DNA of 64,000 nt from ZC4RG20 sp036381515 (GCA_036381515.1 DASVCR010000027.1:51442-115441); one strand, 5' to 3'; shown: positions 43,943 to 57,143, counted from the first letter of the stretch. Notes: a model not told the origin generated them from the letters alone. Numbers and translations are program-made.

Positions 43943-45598
43943 ATGCCCCCGATGCCGAGCTTCACGCGTCCTCCCTGCGACGAAGGCGTGATCCGGACCG
44001 CGGACCGGGAAACCCGCGGCGCGCCGCCGTCCGCGCGGCCTTGGGTGCTCGCGGCGACGATCCTGGGCTCGAGCATCGCGTTCATCGACGGCTCGGTCGT
44101 CGGCGTCGCGCTGCCGGTGATGCAGGCCGAGCTCGGCACGACGGTGCGGGGCGCGCAGTGGATCGTCAACGGTTACCTGCTGATGCTCGGCGCGTTGATC
44201 CTCGTCGGCGGAGCGGCCGGCGACCGCTTCGGCCGGCGCCGCGTCTTCGTCGCGGGCCTGACGCTGTTCGCGTCGGCATCGGTCGGCTGCGGTCTCGCGC
44301 CGAACGTCGGCACGCTGGTTGCGATGCGTGCGCTGCAGGGCGTCGGCGGCGCGATGCTCGTGCCGTCGAGCCTCGCGATCATCAGCGCGGCGTTCCCGGA
44401 AGAGGAGCGCGGCCGCGCGATCGGCACGTGGGCGGGCTTCTCCGCGCTCACGACCGCGTTCGGTCCGGTGCTCGGCGGCTGGCTCGTGGACGCGTGGTCG
44501 TGGCGCGTCATCTTCTTCATCAACGTGCCGCTCGCAGCGGCCGCCGTCGCGATCAGCCGCGCGCACGTGCCGGAAAGCCGCGCCGCGGGGGCGGGCCCGG
44601 TCGACTGGCCCGGGGGGCTCCTCGCGATCGGCGGGCTGGCGGGCCTCGCCTACGGGCTGACCGCGGCGTCGGAGCACGACTGGAGCGATCCGGCGGTGTG
44701 GGGTCCGCTCGCGGTCGGCGTGCTCGTGTCGTGTGCCTTCGTCGCGCACGAGGCGCGCGCGGCGGCGCCGATGATGCCGCTCGCCCTGTTTCGCTCCCGC
44801 GCGTTCAGCGGCACGAACGGCATGACGCTGCTGCTCTACTTCGCGTTGAACGGCGCGCTCTTCTTCCTGCCGTTCAATCTGATCCGGGTGCAGGGCTACT
44901 CAGCGGCCCTCGCGGGCGCGGCCTTGCTGCCGTTCTCGCTGATCATGGGCGGGCTCTCGCGATGGGCAGGCGGCCTCGTCGAGCGCTACGGCGCGCGCAT
45001 GCCGCTCCTCATCGGTCCGGTGACCGTCGCGGCGGGGCTCGTCCTGCTCGCCGTCCCCGGCATCGGCGGCTCGTACTGGACGACCTTCTTCCCGGCGACG
45101 GTCGTGCTCGGCCTCGGCGTGACGGTGAGCGTTGCGCCGCTGACGACGACGGTGATGAGCGCGGTGGACGAAAGCCACGCCGGCGTCGCCTCCGGCATCA
45201 ACAACGCGGTCGCGAGAGTCGCGGGTCTCCTCGCGGTCGCGCTGCTCGGCGCGATCGCGGTCGGCGCGTTCGGGGCCGCGATCGACGAGCGCGCGGCGGC
45301 GCTCGAGGTCCCCGCCGAGCAGCGCCGCGCGCTCGAGGAGCAGGCGCCGAGGCTCGCCGAGGCGGCGGTGCCTCCGGAGATCACGGGCGCCGAGCGGGAT
45401 CGCATCGCGCGCGTGCTCGACGAGTCCTTCGTGCGGAGCTTTCGGATCGTGATGCTGATCGCCGCGGGCTTCGCGCTCGCGAGCACGGCATGTGCATGGG
45501 CGACGATCGATCCGCGAGCACCGCCAGCGACCGGTCAGACGCTTAGGGGCGCCTCCACGGTGAAGCCCGCGGCCGCGCGATGCCCGCCGCCGCCGTAG
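43943..45598 (+). CDS. MFS transporter, DHA2 family (EmrB/QacA-like)
   Basis: 551 residues with about 14 hydrophobic segments. Motif A GDRFGRRRVFVAGLTLF follows helix 2; motif D-type SSIAFIDGSVVGVALPVMQ is in helix 1 and GPVLGGWLVDAWSWRVIFFINVP in helix 5. Proton-driven export of drugs or metabolites is the family role; the substrate is unknown. There is no adjacent membrane-fusion protein. Its last 21 codons overlap the convergent DHH gene, so the C-terminal tail is antisense to that gene. Start M1 (43943) or M4 (43952). Confidence 0.9.
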   Translation: MPPMPSFTRPPCDEGVIRTADRETRGAPPSARPWVLAATILGSSIAFIDGSVVGVALPVMQAELGTTVRGAQWIVNGYLLMLGALILVGGAAGDRFGRRRVFVAGLTLFASASVGCGLAPNVGTLVAMRALQGVGGAMLVPSSLAIISAAFPEEERGRAIGTWAGFSALTTAFGPVLGGWLVDAWSWRVIFFINVPLAAAAVAISRAHVPESRAAGAGPVDWPGGLLAIGGLAGLAYGLTAASEHDWSDPAVWGPLAVGVLVSCAFVAHEARAAAPMMPLALFRSRAFSGTNGMTLLLYFALNGALFFLPFNLIRVQGYSAALAGAALLPFSLIMGGLSRWAGGLVERYGARMPLLIGPVTVAAGLVLLAVPGIGGSYWTTFFPATVVLGLGVTVSVAPLTTTVMSAVDESHAGVASGINNAVARVAGLLAVALLGAIAVGAFGAAIDERAAALEVPAEQRRALEEQAPRLAEAAVPPEITGAERDRIARVLDESFVRSFRIVMLIAAGFALASTACAWATIDPRAPPATGQTLRGASTVKPAAARCPPPP

Positions 45599-46416
45599 AG
45601 CTTCGCGATCTCCGACACGTCCATGCCGCCCTTGCGCGACCGCAGCGAGTACGTCGTGCCGCGAGGGTGATTCCAGTAGCAGGCGGCGAAGGGCTCGCCC
45701 TCGGCCAGCTCGCCGGCGACTTCGCTCGCGAACTGCGGCGGCGCGTTGACCACCGGGACGTCGACGCCGCCGATGACCGCGCGCGTCGCGTTCCGCTTCA
45801 GCGCGTCGACGATCGTCCGGTGGTAACGGTGTATCGCGCGGCCGTCGGCCACGAGCGCGTCGGCGCCGGCGTCGACGATGCGCTGCCACGTCTCGAAGTC
45901 GTGCGGGTACGAGGAGAGCGCCATCGTGATCTCGTCGCTGTGCGGAAGCGCCCTGCGCCAGAGATCGCGGTCCTCGATGTAGTCGATGAGCCACGGCCGA
46001 GGGCGCGGTCCGAAGAAGAAGTCCCACGTGATGCCGGCGCCGCTGCGCTCCATGTCGAATACCGCGATCAGCGGAGGACGATTCCGCTCGTTGAGCTCCC
46101 GCAACAGCCGGGGCACGTCGTCCCATACGAGCGTGCCCGGGCGCGATTCATGCACGGCAAACGCCGCGAGATCCTCCGCCGCGCTCTTGTGATGGTCGAG
46201 GACGACGATCGAGCGGGCCTCGTTCGCCATGCGCTCGAGCACCGCGCGCTCGTAGCTGAAATCGGTGATCACCACGTCTCGGCCGGACACGTCGGGCGGG
46301 TCTTGCTGGTAGACGCCGTAGTGGAAATCGACGTCGCCGGCGAAGAACGAGTGGACGACGAATGCGCTGCCGAAGCCGTCGTCGCAGCCGCCGTGGTAGA
46401 TGCAAAGCGGTCTCAT
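45535..46416 (-). CDS. DHH/DHHA1 family phosphoesterase
   Basis: 293 residues. The N-terminal metal-site motifs are HGGCDDGFGSAFVV, VITDFSYE and VLDHHKSA (the DHH triad), and the C-terminal DHHA1 domain ends with LYGGGGHRAAAGF. The family includes oligoribonucleases, cyclic-dinucleotide and RecJ-type enzymes; this short stand-alone form is usually annotated only as phosphohydrolase. There is no signal peptide. Its 3' end overlaps the MFS gene by 64 bp in the opposite direction. Confidence 0.88.
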   Translation of the reverse strand: MRPLCIYHGGCDDGFGSAFVVHSFFAGDVDFHYGVYQQDPPDVSGRDVVITDFSYERAVLERMANEARSIVVLDHHKSAAEDLAAFAVHESRPGTLVWDDVPRLLRELNERNRPPLIAVFDMERSGAGITWDFFFGPRPRPWLIDYIEDRDLWRRALPHSDEITMALSSYPHDFETWQRIVDAGADALVADGRAIHRYHRTIVDALKRNATRAVIGGVDVPVVNAPPQFASEVAGELAEGEPFAACYWNHPRGTTYSLRSRKGGMDVSEIAKLYGGGGHRAAAGFTVEAPLSV

Positions 46417-46604
46417 GGTCGAAGCCTCGCGTTCGCCCGTGCCGGCTCATCGCGCGACCGGCGGAAGCCGGTCCGATGAGTCGAACGGATGCGTCAGAAG
46501 CGTCATGATGCGTAGAATCGAGTCAGGCGCCAGGGGCGCACGAGCGCAAGGCGAGATGCTCGCATGAGCCCTCTTCGCCGAACGGAACCAGCATGGGAGC
46601 CGTC

Positions 46605-47306
46605 ATGAGCAAACCCGTATGTGCCGTGGTCGGGGTCGGGGAAGGGAACGGCGCCGCGCTGGCGCGCGCCTTCGCGAACGAGGGAATGGCCGTCGCGCTG
46701 CTCGCGCGGCGCACCGACTTCACGGGCAAGCTGGCCCAGGAGCTCCCCGATGCCCGAGCCTACGCCTGTGATGCCGCGGATCCCGCCTCGATCGCCGAGG
46801 CGTTCGGCCGGATCCGCGCGGAGATGGGGGATCCTCTGACGCTCGTCTACAACGCGGGCTCCGGAGTCTGGGGCGACGTCGAGAGCATCGGCCTCGACGA
46901 CTTCGAGGCCGCGTGGAGGGTCAATGCTTACGGCGCGCTGGCGGCGAGCCGGGAGGTCATCCCGGCGATGAAGGCCGCGGGCTCGGGCGTGATCATCTTC
47001 ATCGGCGCAACCGCCTCCCGCCGCGGCGGACCGAGGACCGCCGCGTTTGCGCCCGCGAAGGCGGCCCAGCGCAGCCTCGCGGAGTCGATGGCGAGGAGCC
47101 TCTGGCCGCAAGGCATTCACGTGGCCCTGATCGTCATCGACGCCGTCGTCGACCTGCCGCGCACGCGGCAAAGCATGCCCAACAGGCCGGACGACTTCTT
47201 CCTGAAGCCTGCCGACATGGCCGCGAGCGCGGTGTGGCTCGCGAAGCAGCCGCGCTCGGCGTGGTCGTTCGAGATCGAGGTCAGGCCGTTCGGCGAGAAA
47301 TGGTGA
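46605..47306 (+). CDS. Short-chain dehydrogenase family protein with Phe at the catalytic Tyr position
   Basis: 233 residues from ATG 46605 (GGGAG five bases upstream); ATG 46593 is in frame 12 bases earlier. The nucleotide-binding loop is GVGEGNGAALAR, and VYNAGSGVWG matches the NNAG motif. At the active site the usual YxxxK reads FAPAK, so the proton-donating Tyr is replaced by Phe, and Lys is kept. As recalled, a known SDR subgroup has the same change, so this is probably a lineage trait rather than damage. Catalysis is doubtful and the substrate unknown. Confidence 0.85.
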   Translation: MSKPVCAVVGVGEGNGAALARAFANEGMAVALLARRTDFTGKLAQELPDARAYACDAADPASIAEAFGRIRAEMGDPLTLVYNAGSGVWGDVESIGLDDFEAAWRVNAYGALAASREVIPAMKAAGSGVIIFIGATASRRGGPRTAAFAPAKAAQRSLAESMARSLWPQGIHVALIVIDAVVDLPRTRQSMPNRPDDFFLKPADMAASAVWLAKQPRSAWSFEIEVRPFGEKW

Positions 47307-47331
47307 CCTCGATCCCGTTTCGACGACCGCG

Positions 47332-48816
47332 CTACGCGCCGAGCGAGATGCCGGGCGCCGCGAGCCGCGTCGTGCCGCGCAGGTAGAGATCGATCGCGCG
47401 CGCCGCGCCGCGCCCCTCGTTGATCGCCCAGACGACGAGCGACTGGCCGCGGCGGCAGTCGCCGGCGGCGAACACGCCCGGAACGTTCGTCCGGAAGTCG
47501 CCGTGCGCCGCGCGGTAGTTCGTCCGCTCGTCGAGCTCGACGCCGAGCGCGGACGACACGTAGGTCTCCGGCCCGACGAAGCCCATCGCGAGCAGCACGA
47601 GATCGGCTTCGAGCTGTTGCAGCGTGCCGTCGATCTCCTTCATCTGCGGCCGCGAGCCGTTCGTGCGCCATTCGATGCGCTGCGTCTCGACGGCACGGAC
47701 GCCGCCCTCGCCGTCGTCGACGAAGCGCTTCGTGACGATCGCGTAGTTGCGTGGGTCCGCGCCGAACCGAACGATGGCCTCCTCGTGCGCGTAGTCGGTG
47801 CGCAGGATCTTCGGCCACAGCGGCCACGGGTTGTCGGGCGCACGTTGCGGCGGCGGCTGATCGAGCAGCTCGAGGTTGATGATGCTGCGGCAGCCGTGCC
47901 GAAGCGCGGTGCCGATGCAGTCCGCGCCGGTGTCGCCGCCGCCGATCACGAGCACGGCCTTGTCCCTCGCGTCGATGTACCTGCCGTCTCTGTGCCCGCT
48001 GTCGAGCAGGCTCTTCGTGTTCGCGGTCAGGAACTCCATCGCGAAGTGAATGCCGCGGAGCTCCCGGCCCGGCACCGTCAGGTCGCGCGGGCGCGTCGAG
48101 CCGGTCGCGAGCAGCACCGCGTCGTGCTTCGCGCGGAGCTCGGCGGGATCGACGTTGCGGCCGACGTCCGCATTCGTCACGAACTCGATGCCCGACTCGC
48201 GCAGCAGATCGACGCGCCGGTCGACGACCTCCTTGTCGAGCTTCATGTTCGGGATGCCGTACATCAGGAGCCCGCCGATCCGATCCGCGCGCTCGTAGAC
48301 GGTCACCGAATGGCCGACCTTGTTGAGCTGATCGGCCGCGGCAAGACCCGCCGGCCCCGAGCCGACGATCGCGACCCGCTTGCCGGTCCGGCTCTTCGGC
48401 CGGGTCGGCTTGACCCAGCCTTCGGCCCAGCCGCGGTCGATGATCGCGTTCTCGATGTTCTTGATCGTGACCGGCGGATCCGTGATGCCGAGCACGCACG
48501 CGCCCTCGCACGGCGCGGGGCACGTGCGGCCGGTGAACTCGGGGAAGTTGTTCGTCTTGTGCAGACGCTCGAGCGCCTCCTGCCAGCGGCCGTGGTAGAC
48601 GAGGTCGTTCCACTCCGGGATCAGGTTGTCGACCGGGCAACCGTTCGCCGACTGGCAGAACGGCACGCCGCAATCCATGCAGCGCGCGCCCTGCAGCCTC
48701 AAGTGCTCCTCGTTCGGCTGCGTGAAGATCTCGTCGAAGTCGCGGCTGCGCTCGGCCGCGTCCCGGTACGGGACGGCCTTGCGCGGGTACTCCATGAACC
48801 CTGTGTGCTTGCCCAC
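47332..48816 (-). CDS. gltD: Glutamate synthase (NADPH) small subunit
   Basis: 494 residues from GTG 48814-48816 with GGAGG upstream, giving the family start VGKHTGFMEYPRKAV. The N-terminal cysteine-rich part binds 4Fe-4S clusters (CMDCGVPFC, GCPVDNLIPEWND, CPAPCEGACVLG). The FAD site is AIVGSGPAGLAAADQL; the NADPH site is VLVIGGGDTGADCIGTA; the C-terminal GVFAAGDCRRGQSLVVWAI completes the FAD fold. It passes electrons from NADPH to GltB for glutamate synthesis. It starts 13 bp downstream of gltB; the two form an operon. Confidence 0.96.
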   Translation of the reverse strand: MGKHTGFMEYPRKAVPYRDAAERSRDFDEIFTQPNEEHLRLQGARCMDCGVPFCQSANGCPVDNLIPEWNDLVYHGRWQEALERLHKTNNFPEFTGRTCPAPCEGACVLGITDPPVTIKNIENAIIDRGWAEGWVKPTRPKSRTGKRVAIVGSGPAGLAAADQLNKVGHSVTVYERADRIGGLLMYGIPNMKLDKEVVDRRVDLLRESGIEFVTNADVGRNVDPAELRAKHDAVLLATGSTRPRDLTVPGRELRGIHFAMEFLTANTKSLLDSGHRDGRYIDARDKAVLVIGGGDTGADCIGTALRHGCRSIINLELLDQPPPQRAPDNPWPLWPKILRTDYAHEEAIVRFGADPRNYAIVTKRFVDDGEGGVRAVETQRIEWRTNGSRPQMKEIDGTLQQLEADLVLLAMGFVGPETYVSSALGVELDERTNYRAAHGDFRTNVPGVFAAGDCRRGQSLVVWAINEGRGAARAIDLYLRGTTRLAAPGISLGA

Positions 48817-48829
48817 GAGCGGTCCTCCG

Positions 48830-53461
<4,632 letters not shown>

Positions 53462-53691
53462 GGATTTTCCTTGGCGGAGACCGCGAGCTCCGCGGATGTC
53501 AGATTTCAGTCCGTACTGAGTCGGCGCTTCCTGCCGGTGCTCGCCGTCCGGCATCGACACGACACTGCGCCGCTGAACCTCGTGATCCGCGCGGAGGAGC
53601 CCGCTCCATCGGGCTTGAGCGGATTAGGGGCCGACCGACGACTATAGAAAACGTTCCCCGTTCGCGTCAATTCCAGCGCGGGAGAACGGCA

Positions 53692-54393
53692 TTACTGAAC
53701 GTCCCATCGATAGCCCATGCCGTAGACGGTCTGGATCGCGGAGAACTCGGGATCGATCGCGGCGAACTTCGCTCTGATGCGCTTGATCTGCGACGTCACC
53801 GTGCTGTCGTCGAGCACGACGTTCGCCGCGCGCATCAGCTGCTCGCGGTTCTTGACGTGACCCGGGTGCGCCGCGAGCGCGTGCACGACCCAGAATTCGG
53901 TCAGCGTCAGCGGCACCTGGCGGTCCTTCCAGTGCGCGGTCATCCGGTCGCGATCGAGCGAGAGCGATCCGCGGACGAGACGCTCGGCCTGCTCGTCGCC
54001 CGACTGCAGCGCCTCGATCCGGCGGAACAGCGCGGCGACGCGCGCGAGGAGGTGCTCGATGCTGACCCGCTTCGTCAGGTAGTCGTCCGCGCCGAGGCGC
54101 AGGCCCGATACCGCATCGAGCTCGCTCTCGCGCGCGGTCAGGAAGATGATCGGCAGCTGCGCGGATCGCGCGCGGAGCGCGCGGCACAGCTCAAAGCCGC
54201 CCTCGACCTCGGTACCGAGGTTCACGTCGATGATCACGAGGTCGGGCAGGCGGGCTTCGAACGCGCTCATCGCCTCGCGGCGCGTCGAATAGCCGGCGAC
54301 GCGATAGCCCTGCCGGCGCAACGCCGCGGCGTAGTTGTCGCGAATCGCGACCTCGTCCTCCACGATCGCAACGAGCTTGTCGGATGTCGACAT
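53692..54393 (-). CDS. pdsR: Response regulator, proteobacterial dedicated sortase system type (PdsR-like)
   Basis: 233 residues: receiver domain with Asp56 (VIIDVNLG) and Lys in DDYLTKRVS, then an OmpR-type winged helix (LTLTEFWVVHALAAHPGHVKNREQLM, DDSTVTSQIKRIRAKFAAIDP, IQTVYGMGYRW). The wording of GGFELCRALRA, RLGADDYLTK and the C-terminal block closely matches, from memory, the regulator of the dedicated sortase system. No kinase is adjacent; the matching PdsS-type kinase is 19 kb away on the other strand. It is cotranscribed with the upstream NUDIX gene (13-bp gap). Confidence 0.78.
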   Translation of the reverse strand: MSTSDKLVAIVEDEVAIRDNYAAALRRQGYRVAGYSTRREAMSAFEARLPDLVIIDVNLGTEVEGGFELCRALRARSAQLPIIFLTARESELDAVSGLRLGADDYLTKRVSIEHLLARVAALFRRIEALQSGDEQAERLVRGSLSLDRDRMTAHWKDRQVPLTLTEFWVVHALAAHPGHVKNREQLMRAANVVLDDSTVTSQIKRIRAKFAAIDPEFSAIQTVYGMGYRWDVQ

Positions 54394-54406
54394 GCGTCTC
54401 CCCCGT

Positions 54407-55015
54407 TCAGGTCGCTCGGCGTGCCCTCGCCGCGGGCTTCGCGCTGTCGTCGACGCGGGACGGCGCCGAGAGGCCCCGCTCGGCGGCGAGCTTCAGCAGG
54501 CCCGCGACCGAGATCGCGTCGGTGATGCGTCCGTCGAGCGCCCATCGGCAGGCCTCGGCGAAAGGCATCCGCTTCACGTCGAGGGCCTCGGTCTCCTCCA
54601 GATTTTGCTCGCCGGGCGTCAGCTCCTCGGCGACGAACACGTATCCCACCTCGTCGGTGATCGAGTTCGACGTGTGCAGCGTCATCAGCTCGCGCCACCG
54701 CCGCGCGCGCAGCCCCGTCTCCTCCTTCAGCTCGCGCGCGGCCGCGGCGAGCGGATCCTCGTCGAGCGCGGCGCCGCCCATCGGCAGCTCCCACGAGTAG
54801 TGGTCGAGCGGATAGCGGTGCTGGCCGACGAGATAGACGTTGTCGTGCTCGTCGAGCGCGATGATACCGACCGCGCGGTTCTTGAAGCACACCTTGCCGT
54901 AGAGGTTGCGGCCGCCCGACGGGTTCACGACCTCGTGCTCCTCGACGCGTATCCATGCGTTCTCGTAGACGGTGCGGGACGACAGCGTCGTCCATGGGTT
55001 CGTTCGATCGTCCAT
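54407..55015 (-). CDS. NUDIX hydrolase (ADP-ribose pyrophosphatase-like)
   Basis: About 202 residues starting MDDRTNPWTTLSSRTVYENAW. The Nudix box is complete (PMGGAALDED, then AARELKEETGL with the REL.EE core), preceded by VYLVGQHRYPLDHYSWELP, which is typical of ADP-ribose or nucleotide-sugar hydrolases. The C-terminal tail is basic (AKPAARARRAT). A longer in-frame start at 55135 lacks homology. It lies directly upstream of pdsR in the same transcript. Confidence 0.88.
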   Translation of the reverse strand: MDDRTNPWTTLSSRTVYENAWIRVEEHEVVNPSGGRNLYGKVCFKNRAVGIIALDEHDNVYLVGQHRYPLDHYSWELPMGGAALDEDPLAAAARELKEETGLRARRWRELMTLHTSNSITDEVGYVFVAEELTPGEQNLEETEALDVKRMPFAEACRWALDGRITDAISVAGLLKLAAERGLSAPSRVDDSAKPAARARRAT

Positions 55016-55362
55016 TACGGGCTTCCTCGGCGCTCCCGGCCTCCCTCGTTGTTTCGCTCGGCGCAAGCGTTCGTGCACGCGGCGTTCCCCGAAGGCACAC
55101 CGCGCCGCGGTCGCGAAGTCGTCAAATGACGACATGCGTTCGCCTGTAGGGCGGATCGCCTATGATCTCGCCGCGAAAAACGGCGTCGGACACCCTTTCG
55201 GCCAGGCCTCTAGGTGTCGGACGCCGTTTTTCGGACTGGGGCGTTCGCGTGCCTTCGGCGTTCGCGGGTGCAAAGCGTAGCGTATTTCCGGCCTGCGTCA
55301 CGTTTCGTTCAGCTAAGGGCCGGCATCATGAACGGGACTACACCATGAGGAGGACGCGTGGT
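55016..55362. other. Intergenic region between divergent NUDIX and OmpA-type genes
   Basis: A 347-bp spacer. It holds the third inverted repeat (55174-55233) and presumably two divergent promoters that could not be placed. No gene is supported here; an open frame leading into the OmpA-type gene from 55162 is read through the repeat. Confidence 0.6.
55174..55233. repeat. Inverted repeat element, diverged GTGTCTGACAC family, copy 3
   Basis: 21-bp arms 55174-55194 and 55213-55233 with one mismatch, core GGCGTCGGACACC and its complement, A-rich and T-rich outer ends, 18-bp loop. The sequence differs from the other two copies (GGCGTCGGACACC for TCGTGTCAGACACC) but the layout is the same. Unlike those it lies between divergent, not convergent, genes. 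Confidence 0.75.
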
Positions 55363-56040
55363 ATGACGACTCGACTTGGCCGTGCCGCGGTCATCGTTTG
55401 CGGCGCAGCCGTGCTGCTGTCCGCCTGCACGACCATCGATGCCTATACGCGCGAGGAGCGCACCGCCCGCGCGCAGCGCCAGGCGGTCATCGGCGCGGCA
55501 GCCGGTGCCGTCGCCGGCCTGATCACCGGCGACAGCTCGATGGAGCGCAAGAAGCGCGCTCTGGTCGGCGCGGGGCTCGGTGCCCTGGCCGGCGCGGCGG
55601 TCGGCTCCTACATGGACCGGCAGGAGGCCCGTCTGCGCCAGGAGCTCGAGCGGACCGGCGTCAGCGTGACCCGCATCGGCGACAACATCACGCTGAACAT
55701 GCCGGCAAACATCACGTTCGCCGTCGACCAGGCGGAGCTGAACGCGGGCTTCTACGACGTGCTGTCGTCCGTCGCGCTCGTGCTCGACGAGTTCGACCAG
55801 ACGGTCATCGAGGTCGCGGGCCATACCGACAGCACCGGCAGCGAAGAGTACAACCAGCGGCTGTCGGAGCGGCGCGCGGCTTCCGTCGCGGCGTTCCTGC
55901 GCACGCGCGGCATCCTGCCCGACCGCATCATCGAGGTCGGCATGGGCGAGCTGCGGCCGATCGCGTCGAACGACACGGAGGCGGGCCGCCAGCAGAACCG
56001 GCGCGTCGAGCTGACGCTCGTGCCGCTGACGCTGAGCTGA
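55363..56040 (+). CDS. OmpA family lipoprotein with glycine-zipper segment
   Basis: 225 residues from ATG 55363, chosen because GAGGAGG lies about 8 bp upstream; ATG 55345 is 18 bp earlier. The signal peptide ends in a lipobox LLSAC. A glycine-zipper region (GAAAGAVAGLITG; GAGLGALAGAAVGSYMD) is followed by the OmpA C-terminal peptidoglycan-binding domain (ITFAVDQAELNAGF, IEVAGHTDSTGSEEYNQRLSERRA, GELRPIASNDTEAGRQQNRRVEL). It resembles YiaD-like proteins: outer-membrane anchored and tethering the envelope to peptidoglycan. A strong hairpin terminator follows. Confidence 0.92.
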   Translation: MTTRLGRAAVIVCGAAVLLSACTTIDAYTREERTARAQRQAVIGAAAGAVAGLITGDSSMERKKRALVGAGLGALAGAAVGSYMDRQEARLRQELERTGVSVTRIGDNITLNMPANITFAVDQAELNAGFYDVLSSVALVLDEFDQTVIEVAGHTDSTGSEEYNQRLSERRAASVAAFLRTRGILPDRIIEVGMGELRPIASNDTEAGRQQNRRVELTLVPLTLS

Positions 56041-56076
56041 CGGGCGGTTCGTCCCGACGCGGGACGCGACGCATGA

Positions 56077-56110
56077 CGCGGGGAGGGAAGGGCTGCCTTC
56101 CCTCCCCGCG
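56077..56110. terminator. Strong hairpin between OmpA-type gene and rpoH
   Basis: Perfect 15-bp stem (CGCGGGGAGGGAAGG and its complement) with a GCTG loop, followed by GTCGTTT. It lies 37 bp after the OmpA-type stop and is the likely intrinsic terminator of that gene, possibly also acting on the convergent rpoH transcript. The U-tract is weak. Confidence 0.75.
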
Positions 56111-56136
56111 GTCGTTTCGGGAACAGTCGAGGTGCG

Positions 56137-56176
56137 GCGGCCGACCGGCCTACGGGGCGGCCGACCGGCCTACGGA
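56137..56176. repeat. 20-bp direct tandem repeat, two copies
   Basis: GCGGCCGACCGGCCTACGGG-type units at 56137-56156 and 56157-56176, nearly identical, each containing the palindrome GGCCGACCGGCC. They sit at the 3' side of rpoH. Function unknown. Confidence 0.7.
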
Positions 56177-56189
56177 GAGCGCGCCGCGC

Positions 56190-57050
56190 TCACGCGGCGG
56201 CCATCATCGTCTTCAGCTTGCCGATCGCGTTCGCTTCGATTTGCCGGATGCGCTCGGCCGAGACGTTGTACTCGGCCGCGAGCTCGTGCAGCGTCGCCTT
56301 GTTCTCTGTCAGCCAGCGGCGGGTCAGGATGTCGCGGCTGCGCGGATCGAGACGCTCGAGCGCGCCGTCGAGCCGGTCGTGCGCGTTCGCCGCCCAGTCG
56401 TCCTGCTCGATCGCATCGGCCGGGTCCGCGTTCGGCGCCGGCAGAAACGCGATCGGCGCGTAGTCCTCGTCGTCGGCCGGATCCGGGTCGAGCGACAGAT
56501 CCTGCCCGGCCAGCCGCTGCTCCATCTCGGTGACCTCGCGCGGCGAGACGCCGAGATCCCGCGCGACCGCCTCCGTCTCCTCCCTGCTGAGCCAGCCGAG
56601 GTGCCGCTTCGCCTTGCGCAGGTTGAAGAAGAGCTTTCGCTGCGCCTTCGTCGTCGCGACCTTGACGAGGCGCCAGTTGCGCAGGACGAACTCGTGGATC
56701 TCCGCGCGGATCCAGTGCACCGCGAACGACACGAGCCGCACGCCGACCCGTGGGTCGAAGCGCCGCACGGCCTTCATCAGTCCGACGTTGCCCTCCTGGA
56801 TCAGGTCGCCGAGCGGCAGGCCGTAGCCCGCATAGCCCCGCGCGATGTGCACGACGAAGCGCAGATGCGAGAGGACGAGCCTGCGCGCCGCATCGAGATC
56901 GTTGTGCTCGCGCAGGCGCGTCGCGAGCTCGTACTCCTCCTCGGCGCTCAGCATCGGCACGGAATTGACCGCCTGGATGTAGTGATCCAGGCTGCCGACC
57001 GGGCCGCTCAGCATGTGTTCGCTGCTTCTCAGAGCTACCGCAGTGGTCAT
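56190..57050 (-). CDS. rpoH: RNA polymerase heat-shock sigma factor sigma-32
   Basis: 286 residues, standard for RpoH. Region 2 contains LVLSHLRFVVHIARGYAGYGLPLGDLIQEGN and SFAVHWIRAEIHEFVLRNWRLVK, the RpoH-specific box is QRKLFFNLRKAK, and region 4.2 ends AAEYNVSAERIRQIEANAIGKLK. The ATG has a strong AAGGGAGG site. Gene order ftsY-ftsE-ftsX-rpoH matches E. coli. A perfect CIRCE operator lies 25 bp upstream of the start, so HrcA repression is predicted in addition to the usual post-transcriptional control. Confidence 0.96.
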   Translation of the reverse strand: MTTAVALRSSEHMLSGPVGSLDHYIQAVNSVPMLSAEEEYELATRLREHNDLDAARRLVLSHLRFVVHIARGYAGYGLPLGDLIQEGNVGLMKAVRRFDPRVGVRLVSFAVHWIRAEIHEFVLRNWRLVKVATTKAQRKLFFNLRKAKRHLGWLSREETEAVARDLGVSPREVTEMEQRLAGQDLSLDPDPADDEDYAPIAFLPAPNADPADAIEQDDWAANAHDRLDGALERLDPRSRDILTRRWLTENKATLHELAAEYNVSAERIRQIEANAIGKLKTMMAAA

Positions 57051-57075
57051 CCTCTTACCTCCCTTCGGCGGGATC

Positions 57076-57102
57076 TTAGCACTCGGGCCATTAGAGTGCT
57101 AA
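57076..57102. promoter_or_regulatory. CIRCE operator (HrcA-binding site) upstream of rpoH
   Basis: TTAGCACTC, nine bases, GAGTGCTAA: a perfect match to the CIRCE consensus with both 9-bp arms intact. It is 25 bp 5' of the rpoH ATG and 61 bp after the ftsX stop. On the rpoH strand TCTAAT inside the element could serve as a -10 hexamer, though no good -35 was found; that layout would fit direct repression. Confidence 0.92.
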
Positions 57103-57127
57103 CGCCGTGCCGGGTTCGCTGACGGAG

Positions 57128-57143
57128 TGCACAAATTAGTGCA
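57128..57143. promoter_or_regulatory. Small palindrome TGCAC-N6-GTGCA upstream of rpoH
   Basis: 5-bp arms around AAATTA, 25 bp upstream of CIRCE, in the ftsX-rpoH gap. It could be a second operator or a chance palindrome; no regulator is assigned. Confidence 0.3.
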
